Source: Mesorhizobium loti (GTDB lineage Bacteria > Pseudomonadota > Alphaproteobacteria > Rhizobiales > Rhizobiaceae). Taken from it: a DNA stretch of 64,000 nt. Both the position numbers and the translations under genes were made by a program. This document shows positions 26,256-38,179 of this stretch, piece by piece. Location of the stretch: the NCBI RefSeq assembly GCF_013170705.1, contig NZ_CP033334.1:806001-870000 (forward strand), read 5' to 3'. Position 1 is the stretch's first letter; each line of letters starts with the position of its first letter. Under the pieces are notes generated by a model. It searched no databases and was not told where the DNA came from. It saw only the letters and a list, made by a program, of their open reading frames with translations.

Positions 26256-29200
26256 CTACTGCTGCTGGAGCTTCAGGATCCTGCTTGGTGCCGGATCCTG
26301 CTGCTGTTCAGCCTGCGGCAGGCGCCGTGGCAAGACCTGCTGCAGCAGCAGGCCGGGGTTGAGCTCCAGTGACGGCTGCCCGCGCATCGGCCGGCAGTTG
26401 GGATAGCGTCCAACCGTGCCTTCCGGGCAACGCCTCTTGAAGATCGGCTGGCACTGGCCATTGACCATCTGCGAGCCCGGTGCGCATTCCGCCTGCTGCC
26501 TGGGCTTGCGGCATGCGCCGTCGATCACATCGGTCCCACGCGGACAGACACACTCGCCGCGCTTGTTGTGGACCTGGCCGCGTATGTCGCACGGCTCCAC
26601 CTGCGGCTGCTTGCGCCGGCAGGCATTGCCCTGCACCTCGGTACCCCGCGGGCAGACGCAATCGCCGTTGGCATCGTGCACCTGGCCCCGGATGGTGCAC
26701 TGGTCGGGCTTCGGCCGGACCGGACGGCAGGCGCCGTTGCGCACCTCGGTGCCTTGCGGACAGACGCAATCGCCATCGGCATTGCGGACCTGGCCGGGGA
26801 TGCGGCACTGCTGAGGCTTCGGCCGGGCCGGGCGGCAGGCGCCGTTACGCACCTCAGTGCCTTGCGGACAGACGCAATCGCCGTTGGCATCGTGGATCTG
26901 GCCACGGATGGTGCACTGCTCGGGCCTGTCGGTCCTGACGCAGGCGCCGTTCTCCAGCGCTGTGCCGCGCGGGCAGACGCAGCGCCCGTCCTCGGTCCGG
27001 ATCTGGCCTTCGAGCAGCACGCAGCGCTTGGGCGGCGGCACGGGAAGCGGCAGAAGATTGGTGCCGCCGCCGGTGCACTGGCCATTGCGGAAGGTGGTGC
27101 CTTCCGGGCAGACGCAGCGGCCGGCGTCGTTCATGACGAAGCCCGGCGAGCACTGGTTCTTCACCTCATGCGTGATGGTGAAGGGGTGGCACGCATAGGC
27201 CTTGCCGCGATCGCCCTGCACATTGGTCGCATCCTTGGACAGCACGTCGCCGCCGCCCTGGACCCGCGTGTCGGGAGACAGGACACCAACGCAGTTCTGG
27301 CCATTGACGTCGCCCCGCAGATTGGCAAGGCGCCCGTCGTCGGGAATGACCACTGTGACATGATGCGACTGGCTTTCGCCGGCCCCGAGCGTCAGGGTGG
27401 CTATGCAGGACAGAGGCAAGCTCGCCGGTTCGGGCGAGCAGCCGAAGGGCGGGTCGATCGAGGTGATCGCAACGCCGTCCAGCCGGCCGAGCCCTTCCAC
27501 GCCGATCGCATCGCCGATGCGAACCGGGCCGGAGAAGGGGCTCGTTCCATCATTGGAGATGGTGATGTCGAACGAGCAGGGCTGGCCCAGCCGGCATTCG
27601 CGGTCGCCGGTCTTCTCGACACGAATGGTCGAGGAGCCGCCGCCCTTGGCGCAGGCCTGGCCAATCGGGTAGACGACATCGTCGCCTTGCGCCGGCCCAT
27701 AGAAGCCGCGCGCGCAGTTCTCGAACTCGCCATTGGCCGAGACCGTCACGTCGAAGTGGCGGCTGGTTCCGGGTGCCATGACGGCACCGGGAATCTGGCA
27801 CGACAGCGTGTTGGCCGGAACCGGTCCGCACGCCCATTCCGCGCCGTCTGGAGTGACGGTCTGGATCTGGACGGGCGCGCCTCCCGACACCAGCGTGGCG
27901 GCATCGTTGACCCGCACCGGACCGGCGGGAGCCGCCGTGCCGGCGTTGGAGACGGTGATGCGGCAAGAAACGGCCGCGGCACCGGCCAGCGAGCCGCTGC
28001 ACACCTTGGTGATGCGCAGGCCGGGCTGGCCACCATTGGGACGACGGATGCGCTCCTTGGCGCAGGCCTTGTTGTTGGTGAGGTCGACCTCACCGGGAAC
28101 GGCCTTCGCCTCGGCGCAGTTCTCGACCGTGTCCGACCGGTAATCGGCCGGCATGACCGCCTTGACGAAGATCGGCGTCGAGGCGCCCACGGGCAGCGCG
28201 ATGCCGGGGTTGTCGCAGCGGAACTGACCGGGGCCGTTCGGGCCGCATGTCCAGGGCGGGCTCGGCCCGAAGGTCGAGGAGGCCGGTGCGCCGCCGGGAT
28301 AGTTGTCGATCACCGTCAGCGGCCCGGTATAGGTCGAGGTGCCGTTGTTGATGATGTCGATCACGAAGAAACAGACGCCGTCGGCCGTGCAGATTTCGGT
28401 GCGGGCACGCTTCTTCAGGATCAGGTCGACCTTCTTCTCGACCGGCGGCTGGCAGTCGCGGTCACGATCGCCACGGCGGCAGATCGGGATCGAGGCGCAG
28501 CCACGGTCGTTCGACTGGCTGCCGAACAACGGCTTGCCGCTGGCGGCATAGTTGTAGGCGGCGCAGTTGCGCAGCGCACCGCCCTGCCAGCCCCCGGCCG
28601 GCTTGAAGCCGAGCTTGAGGTCGACAAAGGCCCCCGGATTGAGCGTGGTCATCGGATAGGTGCACGTCATCGGGGTGGTGCCGGGCACGCAGACCCAGGG
28701 CGGATTGGGCCCTGAGCTCAGCGTCGAGCCGGCCGGCAGCGTCACCTCGTCGAGCACGATCTTGCCGTTGTAGGGTGCGGTGCCGACATTGGTGACCCTG
28801 ATGGTGAAGTCGCAGCCGCCGGCCATGGTGCAGCGCGCGACATCGGCGCGTTTCTCGACCTTGAGGTCTGGCTCCTTGTCCCTGGGCGGGCAACGCTGGT
28901 CGCGCGGGATGACGATGTCGATGGTCTGCGTGCAGCACAGGCCCCAGCCTTCCTTCGGGCCGGCATAGGTCTCGATGCCGGTGACGATAAGGTGGATGAC
29001 GTCGCCGGGCGATGCGCCGACGATCTTCCAGTTGAGCACGCCGCCGCCCGCCGGCACCAGCTGGGTGTCAGGGATGATGGTGATGCCGGGCGTGGTGGTC
29101 GACACCTGCACCCACTTGCCGCCCATCTCCGGGCCGACCGGCATGTGGTAGATGAAGGCACCGCCGCCGGGTACGCAATCGACGGTGCCGCGTTCCACCT

Positions 29201-29942
29201 TGAAGCATTCCTTGCCGGGAGGTGGCGGCGGCGGTTCGCACTTGGTGACATCGATCTTGATCGAGGTCTTCACGCCGGTCTTGTAGTCGCCATCGTCGGG
29301 TTTGCTCGGATCCTGCGACGGGATGATGGTGCCGGTGCCGGCTCCGTTGCTCACCTTGATCAGGCCCTGATTGTCGATGATCGTCGGCGAAGGAAACGCA
29401 GCATGGTCGATCCTGGCCGTGATCTGGAAATTGATGACGCGTTCATTGGCGGCCCCGGCGCCGTCGAGATCGTCGGCGGAGAGCCGGAAGTCGGACACCG
29501 TTGCGGTATCGCTGGGACCCGCCGTGTTGCTGATCGTCGCGCCCGGCAGTGATCCGCCGGAGGCATCCGTGCCGTCGCCGGATACATTCACGTTGACGAT
29601 GGCCAAGCCGTGCGGAAGCTGGTCCTTGAACTCGATCTTGAGTTTCTTCAGCAAGGCCACAAGACCCGGATCGGCAAAGCCCTGAGGATCACCGCGCAGG
29701 CCAAAGCTCAGGGAGTAGACGACAGAGTCGCAGCCTCTCTGGGTGCCTTTCTTGGTGAAGAACGGCACGACCCGTTCCGGCCTCGGATTGACGACGCGCG
29801 AATTGTCGAGGTCGAGCCTCAGTTCCGGCGTGACCGGCGCGGCGTCTTCCGCGTGGCTTGCGAGGGGGGTGAGCATGGCGACCGCGACCCCGGCCGCCAT
29901 CAGCCAGCGCGCGCCGCGCCTGGCGTATGACAGGGGTCTCAT
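26256..29942 (-). CDS. Large secreted DUF11-like protein with Cys-rich tandem repeats
   Basis: This 1228-aa exported protein has a signal peptide ending ASHA (~residue 31). The N-terminal region (~35-260) is unrecognised. Next is a ~110-aa domain with CVPGG, SPGD and a Cys-Cys pair (~265-380) that resembles the C-terminus of the next gene's product. Four DUF11/CARDB-like beta-sandwich repeats follow (~385-900), opening with patterns such as DLKVEKRADVARC and STIRVEKTGDREC and containing VTNVGTAPYNG/ISNDGTSPFSG. At the end are about seven ~36-residue Cys modules of the form C-IRGQVHDANGDCVCP-GTEV-NGAC (~930-1195), then a Gln-rich tail. ATG 29942 has GGAG seven bases upstream. A surface or matrix protein is likely; function unknown. 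Confidence 0.85.
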   Translation of the reverse strand: MRPLSYARRGARWLMAAGVAVAMLTPLASHAEDAAPVTPELRLDLDNSRVVNPRPERVVPFFTKKGTQRGCDSVVYSLSFGLRGDPQGFADPGLVALLKKLKIEFKDQLPHGLAIVNVNVSGDGTDASGGSLPGATISNTAGPSDTATVSDFRLSADDLDGAGAANERVINFQITARIDHAAFPSPTIIDNQGLIKVSNGAGTGTIIPSQDPSKPDDGDYKTGVKTSIKIDVTKCEPPPPPPGKECFKVERGTVDCVPGGGAFIYHMPVGPEMGGKWVQVSTTTPGITIIPDTQLVPAGGGVLNWKIVGASPGDVIHLIVTGIETYAGPKEGWGLCCTQTIDIVIPRDQRCPPRDKEPDLKVEKRADVARCTMAGGCDFTIRVTNVGTAPYNGKIVLDEVTLPAGSTLSSGPNPPWVCVPGTTPMTCTYPMTTLNPGAFVDLKLGFKPAGGWQGGALRNCAAYNYAASGKPLFGSQSNDRGCASIPICRRGDRDRDCQPPVEKKVDLILKKRARTEICTADGVCFFVIDIINNGTSTYTGPLTVIDNYPGGAPASSTFGPSPPWTCGPNGPGQFRCDNPGIALPVGASTPIFVKAVMPADYRSDTVENCAEAKAVPGEVDLTNNKACAKERIRRPNGGQPGLRITKVCSGSLAGAAAVSCRITVSNAGTAAPAGPVRVNDAATLVSGGAPVQIQTVTPDGAEWACGPVPANTLSCQIPGAVMAPGTSRHFDVTVSANGEFENCARGFYGPAQGDDVVYPIGQACAKGGGSSTIRVEKTGDRECRLGQPCSFDITISNDGTSPFSGPVRIGDAIGVEGLGRLDGVAITSIDPPFGCSPEPASLPLSCIATLTLGAGESQSHHVTVVIPDDGRLANLRGDVNGQNCVGVLSPDTRVQGGGDVLSKDATNVQGDRGKAYACHPFTITHEVKNQCSPGFVMNDAGRCVCPEGTTFRNGQCTGGGTNLLPLPVPPPKRCVLLEGQIRTEDGRCVCPRGTALENGACVRTDRPEQCTIRGQIHDANGDCVCPQGTEVRNGACRPARPKPQQCRIPGQVRNADGDCVCPQGTEVRNGACRPVRPKPDQCTIRGQVHDANGDCVCPRGTEVQGNACRRKQPQVEPCDIRGQVHNKRGECVCPRGTDVIDGACRKPRQQAECAPGSQMVNGQCQPIFKRRCPEGTVGRYPNCRPMRGQPSLELNPGLLLQQVLPRRLPQAEQQQDPAPSRILKLQQQ

Positions 29943-30027
29943 GATCGTCTCCATGACGATTGACAGCTTGTCGGTTGAGTTGTTTCGCGCGAGCGGGGAG
30001 AGTGCGAGATTGTTCATCTTCCCCTCC

Positions 30028-32007
30028 TCAACGTTCGCAGCTGACGGCTGGGGTGCGGAGCGGCAAGGTCATCTTGCAGCAAGGGTAGTAGCCACCCTTG
30101 TCCTTGTCGGACTTCCTGTAGAAGCAAAGTCCAACGTCCACTCTGTCGCCCGGATAGTGGCCGGTGATGTTGATCGTGTACGGCGTGCCGGGCGCATGCG
30201 ACATGGGTGTGGTCACCCCGACGCCTGGCGTCCTGGACTTTGTTTCATTCGAAGGCTGGACCTTGATCGAATCGCCGCCGAAGCCGGCATGGTCATGGAG
30301 ATAGAGATCGGCCTCGAGGCCCGAAGGCGTGCAGTAGTACCTGATATCTTCAACGTCGAGACACGGTGGCAGGTTGCCGGGCGGTGGGAAGTCCGGCGGG
30401 TAGAAGGGTGGCAGATAGCCGCCCGGGATTTCTTCATAATAGCCGGCGCGGCCCTCGCAGGGGTGCCAGACGGCGACGTCGCCGACATGGCCTTCCACCT
30501 CGGGATCCTCGAAATAGCCGTCGAAATCGACGAACCAGGAGCCGAAGGGCGGCGCGTTGGCCGGCTTGACCAGATCCTTGGGCATGATCTGCACGCCATG
30601 CACGGCGAGGGGGCCGCCGGCGGCGAGCTGTTCGGCGAGCGTCGGATTGTCGCGCAGCTTGTCGCCGGTGTTGACCAGCGTCTGCGTGCAGACCGAGGTG
30701 TCGAGATTGCCGTCGGCGTCATAGCCATATTGCAGGTCGAGGCCGCCGGCCGACTGCCTGAAACCTTGCGGGAAGCCGACCGCGTATTCCTGCGGCGCTT
30801 CCACCCAGACCGATTCCGTTGCCGGATCGTCCGGATTTTCCCTGAAGTAGCGGATGACCTCGCCCTTGCCGGAATCTGCGAAGCGGCTGTAGTCGTAGCG
30901 GTTCTCGATCGGGCCGCGCTGGGCGAGATACATGAAGCCGCTGTTGTCGAAGGCGATGTCGGTGACGGCGTAGTCCTTGTCGGCCTTGACCGTCAGCTCC
31001 CAGCGCGGGTCGCCGGCAAAGGTGCCGTCTCGGGCGATGCCGACCGACCAGACCTCCGATTTTTCGCCGACCGAATAATAGAGACGGCCGCCATGATAGG
31101 AAACGGCCCAGACGCGGCGCTCGTCCTGGGTGTAGCCCCAGGTCTCGGGGTCCTCCGTGTCGAACGCCGCGCCCTGTATGTCCATCACCGCGCCGTCGTC
31201 GGCGATCGGAGCCAGGCCATGCGCCGGCCGCCCGGCGACGCCATGATCGAAGGTGTCGATCAGCCTGCCATTGGCGTCCATGCGATGGATCAGGCCGGTG
31301 TCGAGGTCTGAGGCGAAGAACTGGCGGTGGCTGGGATCGAATGTGATATTGCCGATGCCGGGACCGCTGTTGGTGTCGATGTCGGCGAATTTGGCGACCT
31401 GGCCGGTGATGCCGTCGATCTTCCAGATGGTGCCCGGCCCGCCACCATTTTCGGTACCGAACTGGCCATCCATGAAGGTCGCGCCTGCCGTTCCACGGCG
31501 CTGCCGCTCCGGCCTGCCATCCTTGTCGGCGTCCGGCGTGACGATCTCGATGCCATGCAGCGAGGTGGCGGCGGCATAAAGGTTGGGAATGCCCGATGGC
31601 ACCCCATCGCGCACGCCGTCATCATAGGTGAGGCCGAACACCTCGCCGATCTGGCCTGATGTCACCTCGAAAGGCGGCGGCGTGAAGACGAGCTGGCCCG
31701 ATGCCGGTCCACCCAGGTGCGAAACGTCGAACACGCGCAAGGTGGCGCGCGTGGTGTCGATGAAGGTTTCGTCGACCGGATCGACGCCGGGCGGCAGGCC
31801 CTCGTCGAAATTGGGGATGACGGTGCCGGGAAAGCCGGTGACCGCCATCGAGCCTGGATAGATGATCTGGGTGTCCTGCGCCCGGGCGGCGCCGCCAAGC
31901 CAGAGGCCGGCGGTCAGGGCGAATGCAAGAACGCCGCCGGTCTTCTTGACCAGGCGGCGCAAACGGCTGACGCGAGAAGACACTGACAGGCCGTGATCGC
32001 AAGACAT
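30028..32007 (-). CDS. Secreted beta-propeller-like protein with shared C-terminal domain
   Basis: This 659-aa exported protein has an Arg/Lys N-region and hydrophobic core (TGGVLAFALTAGLWLGGAARAQ), with cleavage near residue 44. The middle (~60-480) has repeated blade-like segments such as GTIWKIDGITGQVAKFADI and GLIHRMDANGRLIDTFDHG, suggesting an NHL/SMP-30-type propeller. A Pro-rich linker (GGYLPPFYPPDFPPPGNLPP) leads to a ~105-aa Cys domain with YYCTPSG, HYPGDRVDV and PCCKMTLPL, similar to the domain in the downstream protein. ATG 32007 follows GGGGGGAG. The long upstream extension of this frame is antisense to dnaK and is not coding. It is 85 bp from the next gene, so the two are probably one operon. 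Confidence 0.82.
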   Translation of the reverse strand: MSCDHGLSVSSRVSRLRRLVKKTGGVLAFALTAGLWLGGAARAQDTQIIYPGSMAVTGFPGTVIPNFDEGLPPGVDPVDETFIDTTRATLRVFDVSHLGGPASGQLVFTPPPFEVTSGQIGEVFGLTYDDGVRDGVPSGIPNLYAAATSLHGIEIVTPDADKDGRPERQRRGTAGATFMDGQFGTENGGGPGTIWKIDGITGQVAKFADIDTNSGPGIGNITFDPSHRQFFASDLDTGLIHRMDANGRLIDTFDHGVAGRPAHGLAPIADDGAVMDIQGAAFDTEDPETWGYTQDERRVWAVSYHGGRLYYSVGEKSEVWSVGIARDGTFAGDPRWELTVKADKDYAVTDIAFDNSGFMYLAQRGPIENRYDYSRFADSGKGEVIRYFRENPDDPATESVWVEAPQEYAVGFPQGFRQSAGGLDLQYGYDADGNLDTSVCTQTLVNTGDKLRDNPTLAEQLAAGGPLAVHGVQIMPKDLVKPANAPPFGSWFVDFDGYFEDPEVEGHVGDVAVWHPCEGRAGYYEEIPGGYLPPFYPPDFPPPGNLPPCLDVEDIRYYCTPSGLEADLYLHDHAGFGGDSIKVQPSNETKSRTPGVGVTTPMSHAPGTPYTINITGHYPGDRVDVGLCFYRKSDKDKGGYYPCCKMTLPLRTPAVSCER

Positions 32008-32496
32008 AGAACTCCCCCCGAAGTCTACGGGAGGAATATCCGGCTGTGCCGCGCAAATCAGGGCAGGGCGCGGCGGTCCGGCACGTTCATCCCTGATCGA
32101 ATTGTCTGCTTTCCTCTTCATTACGATACGCCTGCTCTTACCTAGGGTCAACGGAAGCAGCGGGAAGCCCAGCGCGTCGACACCGTCCCGAAGGCGGCGG
32201 TCGCGCCGAGTTCCTGTTGTTCCCGGAGACCGTGGAGCCTCTCGGTTGCTGGTCATGGGGACTTCCTTTCCGGGCCGCACCATGCGGCACCTGGACGTCA
32301 GTCGCGGGCGGAGGTGGAAAGGTTCATGAAAGCCTTGCGCAGAATGCTTGCGCCCGATGCTGCCTGTTCTTATATACGCGCCAAGCCGTCCGACGCCGGG
32401 GACACCGGTTGCCGAACGGGATTTCTTGTGAACAGGGGCTTTCGTCGGAACGCCTTCACGGGTCCTGAAAGCCTGCTTAGCGGAGAGACTAGAAAA
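32008..32496. other. 489-bp divergent promoter region before dnaK
   Basis: It separates the secreted-protein operon (minus) from dnaK (plus). It holds the RpoH-type promoter listed separately. No other gene is supported. Confidence 0.6.
32347..32375 (+). promoter_or_regulatory. RpoH (sigma-32) type promoter for dnaK
   Basis: CTTG (32347-32350), 18 bp, then CTTATAT (32369-32375) fits the alphaproteobacterial RpoH pattern CTTG-N17/18-CYTATNT. It predicts an mRNA start about 115 bp before the dnaK ATG, consistent with heat-shock control of dnaKJ. Confidence 0.65.
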
Positions 32497-34413
<1,917 letters not shown>

Positions 34414-34438
34414 GCCGCCCGACGGCAAAATAAAGCGG

Positions 34439-34466
34439 AAAGCCCGGCGTAAAGCCGGGCTTTTTT
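34439..34466 (+). terminator. Rho-independent terminator after dnaK
   Basis: AGCCCGGC and GCCGGGCT pair around GTAAA (34441-34461) and run straight into six T residues. It separates dnaK from dnaJ, though read-through is possible. Confidence 0.9.
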
Positions 34467-34636
34467 GCAACCCTTGCCGAAAAAGTGCGGGGCCTTGCCG
34501 AAAAAACGACAGAAAAGCCCGGACAGGCGCACGCCAGCACTGGCATCCGGGCGGCACCAATCCTAAATCGAGACGACGTGCCGGCAAACGACGCAACAAT
34601 GCATCAAGACGTTGAGCATCCGGACAGCGGGAAAAA

Positions 34637-35764
34637 ATGAAAGCTGATTTCTACGAAACGCTGGGCGTGCAAAAGGGCGCCGACGAGAAGGAGCTCAAGA
34701 GCGCTTTCCGCAAGCTCGCCATGCAGTTCCATCCCGACCGCAACCCCGGCGATCATTCCTGCGAGCACAAGTTCAAGGAAATCAACGAAGCCTACGAGAC
34801 GCTGAAGGACCCGCAGAAGCGCGCGGCCTATGACCGCTTCGGTCACGCCGCCTTCGAGCAGGGCATGAATGGCGGCGCGCAAGGCTTTGGCGCCGGCGGC
34901 TTCGCCGACATCTTCGAGGATATTTTCGGCGACATGATGGGCGGGCGTCAGCGCCGCTCGTCGGGTGGCCGCGAGCGCGGCGCCGACCTGCGCTACAACA
35001 TGGAAATCTCGCTGGAAGAGGCCTTCGCGGGAAAAACCGCGCAGATTCGCGTGCCGGCCTCGATCTCCTGCTCCGAATGCTCCGGCAGCGGCGCCAAGCC
35101 CGGCACCCAGCCTGTCACCTGCTCGATGTGCCACGGCCACGGCAAGGTGCGCGCCACGCAAGGCTTTTTCTCGATCGAGCGCACCTGCCCGCAATGCCAG
35201 GGCCGCGGCCAGACCATCAAGGATCCATGCCCGAAATGCGCCGGCCAGGGCCGCGTCACCGAGGAGCGCTCGCTGTCGGTCAACATTCCGGCCGGCATCG
35301 AGGACGGCACCCGCATCCGCCTGGCCAATGAGGGCGAGGCCGGCCTGCGCGGCGGGCCTTCGGGCGACCTCTACATTTTCCTGGCGGTGAAGCCGCACGA
35401 ATTCTTCCAGCGCGATGGCGCCGATCTCTACTGCAAGGTGCCGATCTCGATGACGACGGCAGCCCTTGGCGGCTCGTTCGAGGTGACGACGCTGGACGGC
35501 AGCCAGACCAAGGTGAAGGTGCCCGAAGGCACCCAGAACGGGCGCCAGTTCCGGCTCAAGGGCAAGGGCATGCCGGTGTTGCGCCAGCCCAATGTCGGCG
35601 ATCTCTATATCCAGACCGCGGTCGAGACGCCGCAGAACCTTACCCGCCGCCAGCGCGAGTTGCTGGAGGAATTCGAACAGCTCTCCTCGCAGGAGAATTC
35701 GCCCCAATCGAGCGGGTTTTTCGCCCGCATGAAGGATTTCTTCGAATCCTTCGGCGAGCGTTGA
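34637..35764 (+). CDS. dnaJ: Chaperone DnaJ (Hsp40)
   Basis: DnaJ delivers substrates to DnaK and stimulates its ATPase. The 375-aa protein has a J domain (1-70) with the HPD motif in FHPDRNPGD, a Gly/Phe-rich linker ([19 protein letters not shown]), four zinc-binding modules ([32 protein letters not shown]; ~145-215) and a C-terminal substrate domain. It lies 223 bp after dnaK, with the dnaK terminator between. Confidence 0.97.
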   Translation: MKADFYETLGVQKGADEKELKSAFRKLAMQFHPDRNPGDHSCEHKFKEINEAYETLKDPQKRAAYDRFGHAAFEQGMNGGAQGFGAGGFADIFEDIFGDMMGGRQRRSSGGRERGADLRYNMEISLEEAFAGKTAQIRVPASISCSECSGSGAKPGTQPVTCSMCHGHGKVRATQGFFSIERTCPQCQGRGQTIKDPCPKCAGQGRVTEERSLSVNIPAGIEDGTRIRLANEGEAGLRGGPSGDLYIFLAVKPHEFFQRDGADLYCKVPISMTTAALGGSFEVTTLDGSQTKVKVPEGTQNGRQFRLKGKGMPVLRQPNVGDLYIQTAVETPQNLTRRQRELLEEFEQLSSQENSPQSSGFFARMKDFFESFGER

Positions 35765-35913
35765 TCGAGCAGGAATGGCGCGTGGTCGGATGAAACGCGC
35801 CGAATCCCGAGGCGCGACGAAATCTATCTTATCCACGACATCGGCATGGCCGTGCCTTGCCTTGCGTCAACCAGGTGTTAAGTAGCTTGCGGGGAGCGTT
35901 GAGGAGAGCTTGC

Positions 35914-36519
35914 ATGACACGTGGTCACGGACTGCGGAAGGCGCTAGCCGAGAAGTTCGACGACGAACTCAAATTCTTCAAGGGCTGGATCGACAAACCC
36001 AAGACGGTCGGCTCGATCGTTCCGACCAGTTCGGTCACCGCGCGCAAGATGGCCTCGATCGTCAATCCCAGGTCCGGCCTGCCGGTGCTCGAGGTCGGCC
36101 CCGGAACCGGGGTCATCACTCGCGCCATCCTCGCCCAGGGCGTGCGGCCCGAAAACCTCTACGCGGTCGAATACAACACCGATTTCGTCCGCCACCTGCG
36201 TTGCCTCTATCCCGGCGTCAACGTCATCGAGGGCGATGCCTTCAACCTCAACGCCACGCTTGGCGAGCGGAGCGGCATGGTCTTCGATTCCGTCGTGTCC
36301 GGCGTGCCGTTGCTCAACTTCCCGGTCGCCCAGCGTATCGCCTATATAGAGAGCCTGCTTGACCGTATCCCGGCTGGCCGGCCTATCGTGCAGCTGACCT
36401 ATGGCCCGATGTCGCCGATCCCAGCCGGACGTGGCGACTATACGGTCAAGCATTTCGATTTCATCATCCGCAACATCCCGCCGACGCAGCTGTGGATCTA
36501 TCGCAGGGAAGCGCATTAG
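35914..36519 (+). CDS. pmtA: Phospholipid N-methyltransferase (rhizobial PmtA type)
   Basis: PmtA methylates phosphatidylethanolamine three times with SAM to make phosphatidylcholine, a major rhizobial membrane lipid. The 201-aa protein has an amphipathic N-terminus, the family block KTVGSIVPTSSVTARKMA near residue 30, the SAM motif VLEVGPGTGVITRAI near 58, EYNTDFVRHL near 85 and the C-terminal QLWIYRREA. ATG 35914 has GAGGAG ten bases upstream; earlier in-frame codons lack a ribosome site. Confidence 0.9.
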   Translation: MTRGHGLRKALAEKFDDELKFFKGWIDKPKTVGSIVPTSSVTARKMASIVNPRSGLPVLEVGPGTGVITRAILAQGVRPENLYAVEYNTDFVRHLRCLYPGVNVIEGDAFNLNATLGERSGMVFDSVVSGVPLLNFPVAQRIAYIESLLDRIPAGRPIVQLTYGPMSPIPAGRGDYTVKHFDFIIRNIPPTQLWIYRREAH

Positions 36520-36570
36520 TTCCTCTGCGGTGCAGAATTCTGCTCCGCTGCGCTCCGCGGCCAAGGTCAC

Positions 36571-36632
36571 GGCATGGATCCCAGGGTCTCCGCGACGGAA
36601 CTTCGCTCCTGCTTCGTCCAGGGATGACGAAG
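36571..36632. repeat. Mesorhizobium-type intergenic repeat
   Basis: The stretch between pmtA and the FMN reductase opens with CATGGATCCCAGGGTC and ends TCCAGGGATGACGAAG, forming an imperfect ATCCC(A/T)GG stem with Ser/Cys-like GC-rich filler. I know this pattern as a common dispersed repeat in Mesorhizobium-like genomes; copy number needs a genome search. Confidence 0.5.
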
Positions 36633-36687
36633 TTGGCGTTGATTTGATCGAACCTTGGCTGTACCTGTCCGGGAGCAAGGATGGCTA

Positions 36688-37284
36688 ATGGCAGTGATCC
36701 CGAGAATCCTCGTCTTCGCCGGGTCGAACCGGACGGGCGCCTATAGCGGCAGGACCGCCGACGTGGCGCAGAAGGAACTTGCGGTGCAGGGCGCCGAGGT
36801 GACCCGCATTTCGCTCGCCGACTATCCCCTGCCGATCCTCGACGAGGACCTTGAGAAGGAAAAGGGCGTTCCGGAAAACGCCGTCAAGCTCGGCCGCCTG
36901 ATCGCCGCGCATGACGGGCTGCTGATCGCCACGCCGGAATACAATGGCTCGATCCCGCCGCTGCTGAAGAACACGATCGATTGGGTTAGCCGCGTGCGCC
37001 GCGATGGCGGCCGGCCGGTCAGGCCGCTTGCCGGCAAGGTGGCCGCCCTCTGCTCCTCCTCCAACGGGCACTTCGCCGGCATCCGCTGCATCAACCATCT
37101 GCGCGCCGTGCTGGTGCGCTGCCAGATGGAGGTGGTGACGCCGGAATGCTCGGTGCCCGACGGCGACGACGCCTTCGCGGAAGGCGGCAATTTTCGTGAC
37201 GAGAGACTGCACAAATCGATGGAGCATCTATGCCGCACGCTGATCGAAACCTCGCGCATGCTGTCCACGCGGATCGAGGCGTGA
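36688..37284 (+). CDS. NAD(P)H-dependent FMN reductase-family flavoprotein
   Basis: This 198-aa flavodoxin-like reductase has the FMN-phosphate loop [13 protein letters not shown] near residue 10 and the family signature [18 protein letters not shown] near 80. Relatives reduce FMN, quinones, chromate or azo dyes. ATG 36688 follows AAGGATGGCTA; an upstream in-frame start adds 11 residues and is less likely. It precedes pyrF by about 40 bp on the same strand. Confidence 0.85.
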   Translation: MAVIPRILVFAGSNRTGAYSGRTADVAQKELAVQGAEVTRISLADYPLPILDEDLEKEKGVPENAVKLGRLIAAHDGLLIATPEYNGSIPPLLKNTIDWVSRVRRDGGRPVRPLAGKVAALCSSSNGHFAGIRCINHLRAVLVRCQMEVVTPECSVPDGDDAFAEGGNFRDERLHKSMEHLCRTLIETSRMLSTRIEA

Positions 37285-37325
37285 TCTCCGCAACCATGCA
37301 GACCCAGCCCATGCAGGCGAAATCC

Positions 37326-38009
37326 ATGCAGGAAAGACTGATCGTCGGTCTCGACGTGCCGACCGTGAGGGAAGCCGAGCAGGCGGTGCGCGAACTCGAC
37401 GGCGTCGTCTCCTTCTACAAGATCGGCTATCAGCTGGCCTTCGCCGGCGGACTGGACTTCGCCAGGGAACTGGCCAGCGGCGGCACCAGGATCTTCCTCG
37501 ACATGAAGCTGCTCGACATCGACCACACGGTGGCCAAGGGCGTCGAGAACATCGTCAAGATGGGCATGACCATGCTGACCATCCACGCCTATCCGAAGGC
37601 AATGCGCGCGGCGGTGGAGGCGGCACGCGGCAGCGACCTTTGCCTGCTCGCCGTCAGCGTGCTGACCTCGATGGACGAGCAGGACATGATCGATGTCGGC
37701 TATGAATATGATCCGCACACGCTGGTGCTCAGGCGTTCGGAACAGGCGCTGCACGCCGGCATGGGCGGCATCGTCTGCTCGGCCGCCGAAGCCGAAGCCG
37801 TGCGCCGCATCGTCGGACCCGACATGGCGGTGGTAACGCCCGGCATCCGGCCGGCGGGCAGCGACCATGGCGACCAGAAACGCGTGGTGACGCCGGCGCA
37901 GGCGATCCGCAACGGTGCCAGCCACCTTGTCGTGGCTCGGCCGATCGTCGCGGCGGCCAACCGACGCGAGGCGGCCGAAGCCATTCTGGAAGAAATGCGC
38001 TCTGCCTGA
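37326..38009 (+). CDS. pyrF: Orotidine 5'-phosphate decarboxylase
   Basis: PyrF makes UMP from OMP in the last step of de novo pyrimidine synthesis. The 227-aa TIM barrel has LIVGLDVPT at the start, YKIGYQLAF near residue 30, the catalytic charge network in [13 protein letters not shown] near 56 and [16 protein letters not shown] near 170. ATGs at 37296, 37311 and 37326 are all in frame; 37326 has AGGCG upstream and fits the family N-terminus best, but 37296 or 37311 cannot be excluded. Confidence 0.93.
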   Translation: MQERLIVGLDVPTVREAEQAVRELDGVVSFYKIGYQLAFAGGLDFARELASGGTRIFLDMKLLDIDHTVAKGVENIVKMGMTMLTIHAYPKAMRAAVEAARGSDLCLLAVSVLTSMDEQDMIDVGYEYDPHTLVLRRSEQALHAGMGGIVCSAAEAEAVRRIVGPDMAVVTPGIRPAGSDHGDQKRVVTPAQAIRNGASHLVVARPIVAAANRREAAEAILEEMRSA

Positions 38010-38179
38010 GGGCCAGTTCCAAACTCCGCCCCGGCGGCGGCGTTTTCCGCGCTTCCGATGCTCCGCCGCTTTGGGTACGCTGCGCTTGTCCCCCTGCGGT
38101 GACCCAAGAACCACGAGCCGTCGCGGGGCGATTCTTAAGACCGGTCCTCGCTTGACGGACAGAAACTCGGAGAAAAAGC

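Noticed and set aside
26386..27153. Periodic repeats that might suggest a CRISPR array
   Set aside because: The period is about 108 bp, multiple of three, and translates into near-identical Cys modules of one protein; there are no spacers or cas genes.
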